Below are positions 25,547 to 34,584 of a stretch of DNA of 64,000 bases, one piece after another. The stretch covers positions 62,001 to 126,000 of the forward strand of contig DASYXT010000030.1 of NCBI GenBank assembly GCA_035934555.1. The letters are read 5' to 3'. Position numbers and translations under genes: made by a program. The notes beneath the pieces were generated by a model. The model was not told the origin of the DNA. It made no database searches and saw nothing but the letters and a program-made list of their open reading frames with translations. Each line of letters opens with the position of its first letter. The first letter of the stretch is position 1. The stretch comes from DASYXT01 sp035934555 (lineage in GTDB: Bacteria; Verrucomicrobiota; Verrucomicrobiia; Limisphaerales; UBA8199).

Positions 25547-27454
25547 ATGTTTGGCTTTCTGAAAAATCTGCTGCGCACATCGCCGGATAACCCGGCTGAA
25601 AGCCAGCAATCGTCTGAATCCGATTACGCCGAGGCGGCCCCAAACTACGTGCCGGAACCAGCGGCGCGGCCGGCGCGCCGCAACGGCATAGGCTCCGCGA
25701 CTGCTTCGCAGGGCAATCCCAATCAGCACGACAGCAAGGCCATTGAGGTCCCCCTGCTGCGCGTGCTGGAGCTCTTGCCGCTGGAACTCCAACCCCGGGT
25801 TCGCCAACCTGATGTGGGCGATTTGACCGTCTCCGTCCCGCTGGAAAAGGTCCTCGCTCAACTTTCCCGCGGCGCGATCAAAGTTTATTTTGGCGAGTTG
25901 CGGCAAGCGGCGCCCGAGGTCTTTACCACCCAAAACGACAAAGACCGTGTGCTGGTACCGCTGCCTTTAGACGAAATCCTTACGAGACTGAACCCGGCAT
26001 TGATCACGCGTCGGCGCGCGCAACGTCAAATCGAAGTTCCCGCCGAAATCTCCAGTCCTTTCGATTTGAACGCTGATGGGCAGCTCTCTTATTTTCAACC
26101 TGCGCAGGACGAAGCTGCGGCGCCGGCCCGCCCGGCGCGGCAAACCAAGCCGGCGGCTTCACCGAGCCCGGCACGGGTGAATTCGCCCCGGCCCCAGCCC
26201 ACTGCGCCAGCTCCTGCACCGGCCGCTGTGACTCCCCATACGGAGTCTGTCAACGCGCCGATGCGCGTCGCACTTAAGTCTGTTCCGACGCCGCCGGCGC
26301 CCGCGGCCCAACCACTCCCTCCGGCTGCCCCGCGCCCTGCACCGGCCGCCCCTGCGCCCGCTGCCGCCCCGTTGAGGCTTACAGTCAAACCGGCCTCCGA
26401 CACAGGCTTTGCCCGCGCCGCCGCGGCTCCAGGTGCTCCGGCACCGGCCCCCGCGGCGCCTGCTCCGGCCCCCATGAGGCTGACAGTCAAACCGGCCTCT
26501 GACACAGGATTTACCCGCGCCGCCGCGGCTGCGAAAACTCCCGCGCAAGCACCGGCGCCCGCGGTTGCAGCGCCGACGCCGCCTCAACCCGCCGCCCCGG
26601 CCCCGGCCTCGACCCGGAACAGCACTGAAACGCTGGTGGTCGCGCTGGCGGCTGTGGCCGAGCATTGGCCAGATGAGGTGCGCAAGGAATTGGTCGCGTC
26701 AAACCTGGTGGATGCGAAGCTGGCAGTGCCGGTGAACCTGATCGAGCAGTCTTTGAAGCAGGGCAGGATTGTATTCTCGTGGAAGCTGGTCCGAAGCTGG
26801 ATTCGACCGGCAGTGGCGCCGACGGCTTCTGCGCAGGATAGCACCACCCTGGAGTTGCCGCTGAAAGCGGTCGCCCCGGCTTTCCTGGCCCGCCAACAAG
26901 AACACGCCGGCCCGCAGCAGCGGGTCGCGGTGGATGAGGACATTCCCAATTTGTTCTTCGGATTTCCACAACCCGAGTCCGCAACCCCGCCGGTTGCTCG
27001 TCCTTCTGACACCAACTTTTATGTTTGGGACGACAGCTCCGAAATGGTGCGGTCGGACGGGTCGGACGCGAGAAAGCCGACGCCCGGCACAAAATTTGTC
27101 GCCAAATACGCGACGCCCAACGAAGTGGTTTCGCGCGCGGCGGCTTTGGACGGGGTGGTGGGGGCGCTGATCGCGCTGCCTGACGGGTTGATGGTGGCCA
27201 ACCGGCTCCCGCCCGAACTCAACGCCGATACGTTGGCCGCGTTCCTGCCGCAGATTTTTGGCAAAGTCAGCTCCTGCACGAAAGAGTTGCGCATGGGCGA
27301 CCTCAACAACCTGAATTTCACCGTTGGGAATATTCCTTGGAAAATCTTCCGCGTGAACTCGATCTTCTTCGCCGCGTTCGGCAAGGCGGCTGAACCGCTG
27401 CCTACCGCCCAATTGGCGGCGCTGGCGGCAGAACTGGATCACAAACCGAAATAA
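25547..27454 (+). CDS. large Pro/Ala-rich scaffold with C-terminal roadblock/LC7-like domain
   Basis: 635 residues. The N-terminal third has paired short motifs of the type EVPLLRVLELLPLELQP, VSVPLEKVLAQLSRGAIKVYFG and VPLPLDEILTRLNPAL, which repeat again after the linker (KLAVPVNLIEQSLKQGRIVFSW, LELPLKAVAPAF). The middle (about 190-410) is a disordered Pro/Ala linker holding two copies of MRLTVKPASDTGF-type sequence. The C-terminal roadblock-like domain (about 525-635) includes GVVGALIALPDGLMVANRLP and GNIPWKIFRVNSIFFAAFG. It is three bases upstream of the MglA gene, so it probably regulates or scaffolds that GTPase. Confidence 0.8.
   Translation: MFGFLKNLLRTSPDNPAESQQSSESDYAEAAPNYVPEPAARPARRNGIGSATASQGNPNQHDSKAIEVPLLRVLELLPLELQPRVRQPDVGDLTVSVPLEKVLAQLSRGAIKVYFGELRQAAPEVFTTQNDKDRVLVPLPLDEILTRLNPALITRRRAQRQIEVPAEISSPFDLNADGQLSYFQPAQDEAAAPARPARQTKPAASPSPARVNSPRPQPTAPAPAPAAVTPHTESVNAPMRVALKSVPTPPAPAAQPLPPAAPRPAPAAPAPAAAPLRLTVKPASDTGFARAAAAPGAPAPAPAAPAPAPMRLTVKPASDTGFTRAAAAAKTPAQAPAPAVAAPTPPQPAAPAPASTRNSTETLVVALAAVAEHWPDEVRKELVASNLVDAKLAVPVNLIEQSLKQGRIVFSWKLVRSWIRPAVAPTASAQDSTTLELPLKAVAPAFLARQQEHAGPQQRVAVDEDIPNLFFGFPQPESATPPVARPSDTNFYVWDDSSEMVRSDGSDARKPTPGTKFVAKYATPNEVVSRAAALDGVVGALIALPDGLMVANRLPPELNADTLAAFLPQIFGKVSSCTKELRMGDLNNLNFTVGNIPWKIFRVNSIFFAAFGKAAEPLPTAQLAALAAELDHKPK
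26373..26530 (+). repeat. in-frame 102-nt-spaced repeat inside the roadblock gene
   Basis: 56-base units at 26373-26428 and 26475-26530, about 90 percent alike, encode RLTVKPASDTGF(A/T)RAAAA twice, 34 codons apart, in the Pro/Ala linker. Confidence 0.8.
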
Positions 27455-27457
27455 GTT

Positions 27458-28072
27458 ATGGCCATCATCAATCAAGCGACTAAAGAGCTCCAGGTCAAAA
27501 TCGTCTATTACGGCCCGGCCATGGGCGGCAAGACGACCAACCTGGTCCAGGTCCACGACCACGTGCAGACGGCGGCCGGCAACAAAGGCAAGCTGGTCTC
27601 CCTGGCGACCAGTTCGGACCGCACGCTGTTTTTCGATTTCCTCCCGATCGAAGCGATGTCAATCAAGGGCTTCAAGACCAAGTTCCAGCTTTACACGGTG
27701 CCCGGGCAGGTCATCTACAACACCACCCGCCAACTCGTGCTGCGCGGCGTCGATGGCATCGTCTTTGTCGCCGACTCGCAGTACGAGAAAATGGCGGAGA
27801 ACGTCGAGAGTTTTAGCAATCTGGAGGAAAACCTCAAATCGCTGAAGCTGAACCTCAACGAGATTCCCTACGTGCTGCAGTATAACAAACGCGACCTGCC
27901 CAATGTCGCGCCAGTCGAGTATCTGGAATTCCTGCTCAATAACCGGGAGGTGCAAGTGCCGTCGTTCTCATCGGTGGCGCACAAGTGCGAGGGGGTATTT
28001 GAGGCGCTCAACATGATTACCCGCATGTTGCTGCACAAATTTGTCAGCCAGGCAACGCCGCAGTACGCATGA
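27458..28072 (+). CDS. mglA: MglA-type Ras-like GTPase
   Basis: 204 residues. The P-loop is GPAMGGKTT (19-27), the switch region has TLFFDFLPIEA and VPGQVIYNTTR, and the base-recognition motif is NKRDL (N143). The PGQ after the switch replaces the usual DxxG, as in MglA of Myxococcus. Partner roadblock proteins lie on both sides: the scaffold three bases upstream and the small one two bases downstream. MglA controls cell polarity and gliding or pilus activity in known systems; here the output is not known. Confidence 0.92.
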   Translation: MAIINQATKELQVKIVYYGPAMGGKTTNLVQVHDHVQTAAGNKGKLVSLATSSDRTLFFDFLPIEAMSIKGFKTKFQLYTVPGQVIYNTTRQLVLRGVDGIVFVADSQYEKMAENVESFSNLEENLKSLKLNLNEIPYVLQYNKRDLPNVAPVEYLEFLLNNREVQVPSFSSVAHKCEGVFEALNMITRMLLHKFVSQATPQYA

Positions 28073-28073
28073 C

Positions 28074-28553
28074 ATGGGCACCCTGCCTCAACTTTTCGAG
28101 GAAGATATTCAGCGCCTCGACGGGACGCTCCGCGAGTTGCTCGAAAAGAGCGACGCAACCACGGCGCTGATTATCGATCAGGGCGGCTTTCTGATCGCCT
28201 CGCAGGGCGATAACCGCCAGTTCGACCTGACGACGATCGCGGCGCTGGCTTCGGGCGCCTACCTGGCAAACCAAACGATCGCCAATCTTATCCACGAAAC
28301 CAACTTTAACAGCGTCTATCAGCAGGGCGAAAAATTCAGCATGTTCGCGCTGTCGGTGGACGAGAACTGCATGCTGGTCGTCGTTTTCAAAGCGCAGGTC
28401 AGCGTCGGCGCCGTCAAATACTTTGCGGTCCCTGCCGCCAAGGAGATTGCCGAGCAGATGCTCATCGCCCATGAGCGTGATCCGTCAGGCGGACTGGACC
28501 TTTCGGTGCTGAACCTGGCCGACACGGCGGATGTGTTCAAGCGCAAGGGTTAA
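28074..28553 (+). CDS. roadblock/LC7 domain protein (MglB-like)
   Basis: 159 residues. The roadblock fold shows as ATTALIIDQGGFLIASQGD, LAALASGAYLANQTIA and KFSMFALSVDENCMLVVVF, with a helical C-terminal tail. MglB-type proteins act as GTPase-activating partners of MglA. It starts two bases after mglA; an in-frame ATG at 28041 lies inside mglA and is unlikely. Its stop overlaps by four bases the stop of the convergent DUF481 gene. Confidence 0.85.
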   Translation: MGTLPQLFEEDIQRLDGTLRELLEKSDATTALIIDQGGFLIASQGDNRQFDLTTIAALASGAYLANQTIANLIHETNFNSVYQQGEKFSMFALSVDENCMLVVVFKAQVSVGAVKYFAVPAAKEIAEQMLIAHERDPSGGLDLSVLNLADTADVFKRKG

Positions 28554-29332
28554 AAGCGGTAGCCAATACCCGCCAGCAGCTTTAGGTCGTTTTTCAAACG
28601 GTTGGGCGCCGGCTGGTTGTTGTAGGTATCCTGAGCGACCAGGCGCACATCGAGCGATTTAGTAACCGGCGCTGAAATTCCAGCCTCGGCATTCAGAATC
28701 CAGTTTTGGAACTTATCCACCTGGGGAATCCACTCGGCATTTTCCCAAATGCGGGAGCCATTTTTGAATTTGTGTTCGAACCGCTCCGCAATGCGCAGGC
28801 CGATATAACTGTCGGTGTGATCGTCCAGCTTTTCGTCAACATAGGACGGACCAATTTCCAGGCCCAGGGAGCTATTTGTTTCTTTGAGGACGTAGTACCC
28901 GGCCAAAGGACTAAGGGTGAACCGATATTGGATATCGGCGATGTCATCATGCAAACCGTCCGCCCTCAGACCGGCATAGAGTCGCTCGGAAAACAGGTGG
29001 TTCCATTGTCCGTAGCCTTTCAAATAGTCCTGGGTTTTGGTGGTTACTTGTTGCCCGGAGGCTTCGGTGGTCGTGGTATCGCCATACCCGGCAGCCGCGC
29101 CCGCCAGGGCCTCGTCACTGGTCCACTTCTTCTTGGTGTCCACCGTGGCCGTGGCCAGGAAGCTTTTGCTGTTCCCACGCGTTAAGGTCATATCGACCGA
29201 GGCGACGCTCTCCCAATGCGATTTGGGTGGCGGGTTGGTGACGGCGGGGTCAACAGCTAGCGCGGGGGACGCGAACGCCAGGCAAGCGAGCCAACTGCAA
29301 AAGGCGGTGGCCCGAAGTACGTTTATTTTCAT
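28550..29332 (-). CDS. DUF481 (YdiY-like) outer-membrane beta-barrel protein
   Basis: 260 residues with a signal peptide (MKINVLRATAFCSWLACLAFASPALA). The mature part has alternating beta strands such as WESVASVDMTLTRGNSKSFLATATVD and LKGYGQWNHLFSERLYAGLRADGLHDDIADIQYRF-type strands, ending in the barrel terminator KLLAGIGYRF with a C-terminal Phe. The GN.K....A family pattern is present. Function of DUF481 proteins is unknown. The ORF runs on upstream without coding signs. Confidence 0.85.
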   Translation of the reverse strand: MKINVLRATAFCSWLACLAFASPALAVDPAVTNPPPKSHWESVASVDMTLTRGNSKSFLATATVDTKKKWTSDEALAGAAAGYGDTTTTEASGQQVTTKTQDYLKGYGQWNHLFSERLYAGLRADGLHDDIADIQYRFTLSPLAGYYVLKETNSSLGLEIGPSYVDEKLDDHTDSYIGLRIAERFEHKFKNGSRIWENAEWIPQVDKFQNWILNAEAGISAPVTKSLDVRLVAQDTYNNQPAPNRLKNDLKLLAGIGYRF

Positions 29333-29476
29333 AGGTAGGTTCGATTTTGACTTAGGACTTGACGCGGCAATGAAAGCTTCGGCACATAAAATGTCAAGCC
29401 GACACTTGCCGACATGCCCGAAAGGTCTGTTTAGAATTGACGCTGCGATACCTGAGCGGAATAGTCGGCGAGTCAG

Positions 29477-30046
29477 GTGCCGTCGAAGACTAACTCCACG
29501 ACAACTTATGTTGGCCTGCTGCGAGGCATCAACGTTGGTGGCCATAACAGAGTCCCAATGGCCGACCTGCGTTTGCTCGGGGGCGAACTCGGTTGGCGCG
29601 ATGTCCAGACATACATCCAAAGCGGGAATCTGGTGTTCGCGGCCAATGAACCTGCCACGATTGTTGAACGGCAGCTTGAGAGCGCCATTGAGCGGCGGTT
29701 CCAGTTGCAGATTCCAGTCGTCGTTCGGACCGCTACCGCGTGGGCCGATTGTGCGGCGGATAACCCATTCCCAGACGAAGTGAGGAGCGACCCAAATCAC
29801 GTATTGCTTGCGCTTTCCAAGCGACCGCCCAGAGCTGGAGCGGAAGGTGATTTGCAGGCACGCGCCGCCGATGGCGAGCGAGTGGTTCAGGCGGGCGATG
29901 GTTTGTGGATCTACTTTCCGGCCGGCATCGGCAAATCGAAGCTAACTCCCGCTCTGCTGGAGCGGCTCGTCGGCTCACCCGTCACCGCGCGCAATTGGCT
30001 CACGGTGCGCAAACTCTGTGAGCTGGCGCGGGCGCATCGTCCATGA
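29477..30046 (+). CDS. DUF1697 family protein
   Basis: 189 residues. The family pattern YVGLLRGINVGGHNRVPMADLR is followed by YIQSGNLVF and, later, IYFPAGIGKSKLTPALLER and NWLTVRKL. The start is GTG at 29477, just before the first strand, and no closer ATG exists. These are small cytoplasmic proteins of unknown function found widely in bacteria. Confidence 0.9.
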   Translation: MPSKTNSTTTYVGLLRGINVGGHNRVPMADLRLLGGELGWRDVQTYIQSGNLVFAANEPATIVERQLESAIERRFQLQIPVVVRTATAWADCAADNPFPDEVRSDPNHVLLALSKRPPRAGAEGDLQARAADGERVVQAGDGLWIYFPAGIGKSKLTPALLERLVGSPVTARNWLTVRKLCELARAHRP

Positions 30047-30111
30047 TCCTGTAGCCCCATCACGTCCTGGCTCTTTCCTCTCTCTCCGCTTTGGCGTATG
30101 CTCTGGCGCCG

Positions 30112-31716
30112 ATGCACCCCGCGCGCGCGTTGTTGTGGCATAGCCTGGCCGGCGCCGGGCTTTGCCTGCTGGCGACCGGTTGCTGGCGCGGTGAGCCCGC
30201 CGCCGCTCTGGCCATCATTAACGGCGGTGAACCCGAGTCGCTTGATCCGGCGATTGTCACCCTGGCCGCCGATATGCGCATCACCAAAGCGCTGTTCGAG
30301 GGGTTGCTCCGCCTCGATGGCCGCACCGGCCGGCCGAGCCCGGGCTGGGCCGACTCCTGGGACATTTCACCGGATGGTACTGTCTATACATTTCATCTGC
30401 GTACCAACGCGTTCTGGTCCACGGGTGAACCGCTGACCAGCGCTGATGTGCTTTATTCCTGGCGGCGCGCATTGGACCCGGCGACCGGTTCGGATTACGC
30501 CGGTCAGCTCTTTTATATCCACAACGCCGAGCCGTTTTATCTGGGCAAAACCAAAGATCCGGCGCAGCTCGGGTTCTCCGCCCCGGATGCCCGGACTGTG
30601 CGTGTTGAACTGGAGCATCCCGTGGCCTTTTTCCTGGACCTGTGTTGCTTTCCGACGCTGGCGATCGTGCCGCGCCGAGCGCTGGCGGCCGGAGGCGACC
30701 GCTGGCTGATGCAACGCCCGTTGCCTTCCAGCGGCCCGTACGAACTGGTCGCTTGGCGGCTGAATGATCGCGTTCGCCTGCGCAAAAATCCGCGATACTG
30801 GGATGCCGCCCAGACGCGCAGCGCGCTGGTGGATATTCTGCCTACCGCTTCACCCAATACCGCTTTGAACCTGTACCAGACGGGCGCCGCCGATATCATC
30901 TGGGACAAGGACCTAATGCCGCTCGAGTTGATGGATGTCGTCCGGCGCCGGCCCGACTTTCACAACTTCTCCTTCCTGGGCACCTGCTTTTTTCGGTTTA
31001 ATGTGACTCGACCGCCGTTCAATGATCCGCGCGTGCGCCGCGCGTTTGCCCTCGCCACCGACAAAACCAGGTTGACGCGCAAGCTCACGTTCGGCGGCGA
31101 ACGGCCCGCCAGCCACTTTGTCCCTGAGGGCGTTGCCAACTATGAATCTCCGCCCGGCCTGGCATTTGATCCCCCGCAAGCGAAACAGTTGCTGGCCCAA
31201 GCCGGGTACCCTGATGGCAGAGGCTTTCCTCGGTTTCAGTTTCTCTATTTTTCGTCAGCGGGCGGCGCGAAAATCCAGGGGCAACTGGCGGTTGAGCTGC
31301 AGCAGATGTGGTCTGAAAATTTGGGCGTGCAGATGGATTTGCGGCAAATCGAACGCAAGATTTTCTACAACGCCCAATCGCGGTTGGACTTCGACCTGGC
31401 GGCTTCGAGTTGGGTCGGCGATTACAATGACGCGAACACCTTTCTTGACATGTTCACCAGCACCAGCGGCAACAACCGGACGGGCTGGAAAAATGCCCAT
31501 TATGATGAACTGCTGGACCAAGCCAACAGCCTGGTGGATATTCCGCGGCGCGCCGGCTTGTTGCGCCAGGCCGAGGACCTGCTCGTGAACCAGGAAGCCG
31601 CGATCGTTCCGCTCTATTTCTATGCCGGGTTCACTTATTTCAACGACGCGCATGTGCATGGGATTTACCCCAACCTGCTGGACGAGCACCCGATCCAGGA
31701 CATTTGGAAGAACTGA
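30112..31716 (+). CDS. peptide/oligopeptide ABC transporter substrate-binding protein
   Basis: About 534 residues (SBP family 5, OppA/DppA-like). The N terminus is a lipoprotein-like signal with Cys24 in LLATGCWRG. INGGEPESLDPAIV, LFEGLLRLDGRTG and the block SGPYELVAWRLNDRVRLRKNPRYW are family hallmarks. It should bind peptides in the periplasm and hand them to the two permeases that follow. The ATG at 30112 is preferred over a TTG seven codons earlier. Its stop overlaps the next start (TGATG). Confidence 0.93.
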   Translation: MHPARALLWHSLAGAGLCLLATGCWRGEPAAALAIINGGEPESLDPAIVTLAADMRITKALFEGLLRLDGRTGRPSPGWADSWDISPDGTVYTFHLRTNAFWSTGEPLTSADVLYSWRRALDPATGSDYAGQLFYIHNAEPFYLGKTKDPAQLGFSAPDARTVRVELEHPVAFFLDLCCFPTLAIVPRRALAAGGDRWLMQRPLPSSGPYELVAWRLNDRVRLRKNPRYWDAAQTRSALVDILPTASPNTALNLYQTGAADIIWDKDLMPLELMDVVRRRPDFHNFSFLGTCFFRFNVTRPPFNDPRVRRAFALATDKTRLTRKLTFGGERPASHFVPEGVANYESPPGLAFDPPQAKQLLAQAGYPDGRGFPRFQFLYFSSAGGAKIQGQLAVELQQMWSENLGVQMDLRQIERKIFYNAQSRLDFDLAASSWVGDYNDANTFLDMFTSTSGNNRTGWKNAHYDELLDQANSLVDIPRRAGLLRQAEDLLVNQEAAIVPLYFYAGFTYFNDAHVHGIYPNLLDEHPIQDIWKN

Positions 31717-32672
31717 TGACAGCATATTTCCTCAAGCGCCTTGCGTGGTTTGGCCCGCTCCTGCTGGTATTGAGTTTCCTTTCCTTTCTGCTGGTGCACG
31801 CGGCGCCCGGCGGTCCGTTTGACCGCGAGCGGCGGCCCGCTGCACCTGAAATTGAACATGCGCTGCTGGCCAAGTACCATCTGGATGAGCCGTTGCTTAA
31901 GCAGTACGTCCGCTACCTGGGGCTGTTGTGGGAGCGGGACCCCGATGGGCACTGGCGGCGGGCGCCGGCCAGCTTCAACATCTCGCTGAAATACCGCAAT
32001 CACACGGTCACCGACATTATCAAGCAGGCCCTGCCGGTCTCGTTATCGTTGGGTTTGCTCAGCTTCCTTTTCGCTCTTGGCGTGGGTTTGCCGTTGGGGT
32101 TCTTGAGCGCGGCGCGCCGAGGTCAATGGGCGGATTATGCGGCCGCGTTTTTTGCGCTGTCGGCGGTGTGCGTGCCCGGTTTGGTGCTGGCACCTATGTT
32201 GGTGATGGTCTTTTCGCTCAAGTGGCGGTTATTCCCGGTGGGGCTTTGGGGTTCGCCCAGTCACGTGATTTTGCCGGTGATTGCTTTGGGGCTGTATTTC
32301 GCCGGCCGCATCGCGCGCCTGTTTCGCGAGGGCATGCTCGACGTGCTCCACGCTGAATTCATCACGACCGCGCGCGCCAAGGGCCTCCGCGAAACGACTA
32401 TCCTGCTGAAGCACGCATCACGTCTGGCCGTCCTGCCCGTCGTGTCCTATGCCGGCCCGATGCTGGCCGACGTGTTGACCGGCTCGTTCGTAATCGAAAC
32501 CTTGTTTCAAATCCCTGGGCTGGGTTTGCACCTCGTCAATAGCTCGTTGAACGCGGATTACACTCTGACGGTGGGCCTGGCGCTCCTTTACGGCGGGTTG
32601 CTGCTGGCCCTTAACCTCCTGGTGGACTTGGTTTATGTGCTGCTCGACCGTCGAGTGATGTATGAACGCTGA
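31716..32672 (+). CDS. peptide ABC transporter permease, OppB/DppB type
   Basis: 318 residues with about six membrane helices. It begins MTAYFLKRLAWFGPLLLVLSFLSF, then shows the OppB cytoplasmic EAA-type loop EFITTARAKGLRETTILLKHA. The HAAPGGPFDRER segment after the first helix is typical of the family. An upstream TTG is less likely than the ATG that overlaps the previous stop. Confidence 0.93.
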   Translation: MTAYFLKRLAWFGPLLLVLSFLSFLLVHAAPGGPFDRERRPAAPEIEHALLAKYHLDEPLLKQYVRYLGLLWERDPDGHWRRAPASFNISLKYRNHTVTDIIKQALPVSLSLGLLSFLFALGVGLPLGFLSAARRGQWADYAAAFFALSAVCVPGLVLAPMLVMVFSLKWRLFPVGLWGSPSHVILPVIALGLYFAGRIARLFREGMLDVLHAEFITTARAKGLRETTILLKHASRLAVLPVVSYAGPMLADVLTGSFVIETLFQIPGLGLHLVNSSLNADYTLTVGLALLYGGLLLALNLLVDLVYVLLDRRVMYER

Positions 32673-33675
32673 TCCCAAAAGTTCGGCCTTGCGAGCCAGG
32701 GTTGAATGCGGTCAAAGCCCGGCTGTGGCGGAGCCGGAACTCAACGCAGCTATGGGTTGGCGTTCCCGGTTCCGCCGCCAACCGGCCGCGGTCCTGAGTG
32801 CCTGGACTCTGGTGGGGATTCTGCTGCTCGTGCTCGTTTGGCCGCTCACACTGCACCTCGCAAGCCACCTGGGCCCGCAAGCCACCACTCTCGCGCAGCA
32901 CTATCTACCCGACCATCTCTCGGATGAACAATTCCAACCGCCGAGCCTGCGGCATTGGTTCGGCACGGATGTGCATGGGCGCGACCTGTGGTCGCGTGTG
33001 TTGTATGGCGCGCAGTTGTCGCTGCTGGTTGGGGTGATAGGTGCCGGCGTGAGCCTGGTGATCGGGGTGCTCTGGGGCGCCGTAGCGGGCTACGCCGGCG
33101 GCCGAGTTGACGCCGCCCTCATGCGGCTCGTGGACATCCTGTATTCTCTGCCGTCGATTGTTTTTGTCATCGTGCTGATTACCACCTTGGAAGCGCTGTT
33201 CAAACATTGGCTTGGCGCCAGCGGGTCGCCGTTGCTGGTCCATAGCGCGCGGCTACTGTTTTTATTTTTTGGTTTGGGCGCTTTTTCCTGGCTGACGATG
33301 GCCCGCATCGTTCGCGGCCAGGTATTGTCGTTGCGTGCCCGCGCTTTTGTCGAAGCCAGTCGCGCGCTCGGCGCCGGACCGGTCCGGATTCTGTTCCGTC
33401 ACATTCTGCCGAACACCTTCGGCGTCATCGTCGTGTATCTCACGCTGACCGTCCCCGCGATCCTGTTGTATGAATCGTTTCTGAGTTACCTTGGACTGGG
33501 CGTGCAGCCGCCGATGGCCAGTTGGGGTTCTCTCATTGCCGAAGGCGCCGACCAAATGAATCCGTTCCGAATTTATTGGTGGTTAATCGCCTTTCCGGCC
33601 GGGTTTCTGGTGCTGACTCTAATGGCGCTGAACTTCCTCGGAGACGGCCTGCGCGAGGCCTTTGATGTCCGCTAA
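32662..33675 (+). CDS. peptide ABC transporter permease, OppC/DppC type
   Basis: 337 residues. It has an N-terminal helix (AVLSAWTLVGILLLVLVWPL), then HWFGTDVHGRDLWSRVLYGAQLS, the OppC signature, and the EAA loop FVEASRALGAGPVRILFRHILPN. ESFLSYLGLGVQPPMASWG follows. It overlaps oppB by 11 bases. No ATP-binding subunits follow, so they must be encoded elsewhere or shared. Confidence 0.93.
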   Translation: MNADPKSSALRARVECGQSPAVAEPELNAAMGWRSRFRRQPAAVLSAWTLVGILLLVLVWPLTLHLASHLGPQATTLAQHYLPDHLSDEQFQPPSLRHWFGTDVHGRDLWSRVLYGAQLSLLVGVIGAGVSLVIGVLWGAVAGYAGGRVDAALMRLVDILYSLPSIVFVIVLITTLEALFKHWLGASGSPLLVHSARLLFLFFGLGAFSWLTMARIVRGQVLSLRARAFVEASRALGAGPVRILFRHILPNTFGVIVVYLTLTVPAILLYESFLSYLGLGVQPPMASWGSLIAEGADQMNPFRIYWWLIAFPAGFLVLTLMALNFLGDGLREAFDVR

Positions 33676-33746
33676 GCGACGGCTAACAATAGGGAAGTAG
33701 GATTGAGGATCGAGATTACGATTAGGATTAGGAACTAAATAATAAG

Positions 33747-34445
33747 ATGAACCTTTACGTTGGTACCAGCGGCTTTTCCTATAAGGAATGGAAAGGCTCA
33801 TTCTATCCCAAGGAGCTTCCGGATAAACAGATGCTGCATTATTACGGCGAACATTTCCGCACCGTCGAAATCAACAACACGTTCTATCGCATGCCTAAAG
33901 CCGAGGTCCTCGCCGGCTGGGGCGACGCGGTGCCTGGCGATTTCAAATTCGTTCTCAAAGCGCCGCAACGCATCACCCACATGCAGCGGCTCAAGGATTG
34001 TGAAGATTCAGTAGCCTATTTGCTCAAGGCCGCCGGTGCTCTCAAGCAGCGGCTGGGGCCGTTCCTGTTTCAGTTGCCGCCCTTTTTCCATAAGGATGCT
34101 GCACGTTTGAGCGATTTTTTCCGCCTGTTGCCGCGCGATTGCCGGGCCGCGTTCGAGTTCCGCCATCAATCGTGGTTCGATTCCGAGATTTTTGAACTGC
34201 TCCGCGCCCATAAAGCCGTGCTGTGCATTGCCGAAGCTGAAAACGACCTCGAGATTCCTTTTGAGCCTACCGCGGCCTGGGGCTACCTGCGGCTGCGCCG
34301 CCCGGATTATGATGAGGCCGAGTTGAAAACCTGGGTCGAACGCGTTAAGCAGCAAAAGTGGCAAGATGTGTTTGTCTTTTTTAAGCACGAGGAAGCCGGC
34401 AAAGGCCCGGCCATGGCCAAACGGCTTTTGGAACTGGCGAATTAA
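33747..34445 (+). CDS. DUF72 family protein
   Basis: 232 residues, TIM-barrel-like. The family pattern is YVGTSGFSYKEWKGSFYP, then YYGEHFRTVEINNTFYRMP, FKFVLKAPQRITH, LGPFLFQLPP and AFEFRHQSWF. WGYLRLRRPDY and DVFVFFKHE close it. Role not known for most members. Confidence 0.93.
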   Translation: MNLYVGTSGFSYKEWKGSFYPKELPDKQMLHYYGEHFRTVEINNTFYRMPKAEVLAGWGDAVPGDFKFVLKAPQRITHMQRLKDCEDSVAYLLKAAGALKQRLGPFLFQLPPFFHKDAARLSDFFRLLPRDCRAAFEFRHQSWFDSEIFELLRAHKAVLCIAEAENDLEIPFEPTAAWGYLRLRRPDYDEAELKTWVERVKQQKWQDVFVFFKHEEAGKGPAMAKRLLELAN

Positions 34446-34584
34446 GGCTTGAGAATGGGAAGAATGGATGGACGCAATGGCTGCCCGCCTGGTCGCCGCC
34501 ACGCTCGACTTTTAGAGCGTCTGCCATTACTCCTGTAGCGTGCGGTTCAGTGGTCATCCCGGTTTTGCCTTGCACTCGTCCTCG

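Noticed and set aside
26095..26665. Gly/Arg-rich minus-strand ORFs opposite the roadblock gene
   Set aside because: They are shadows of the Pro/Ala linker; high GC keeps all frames open.
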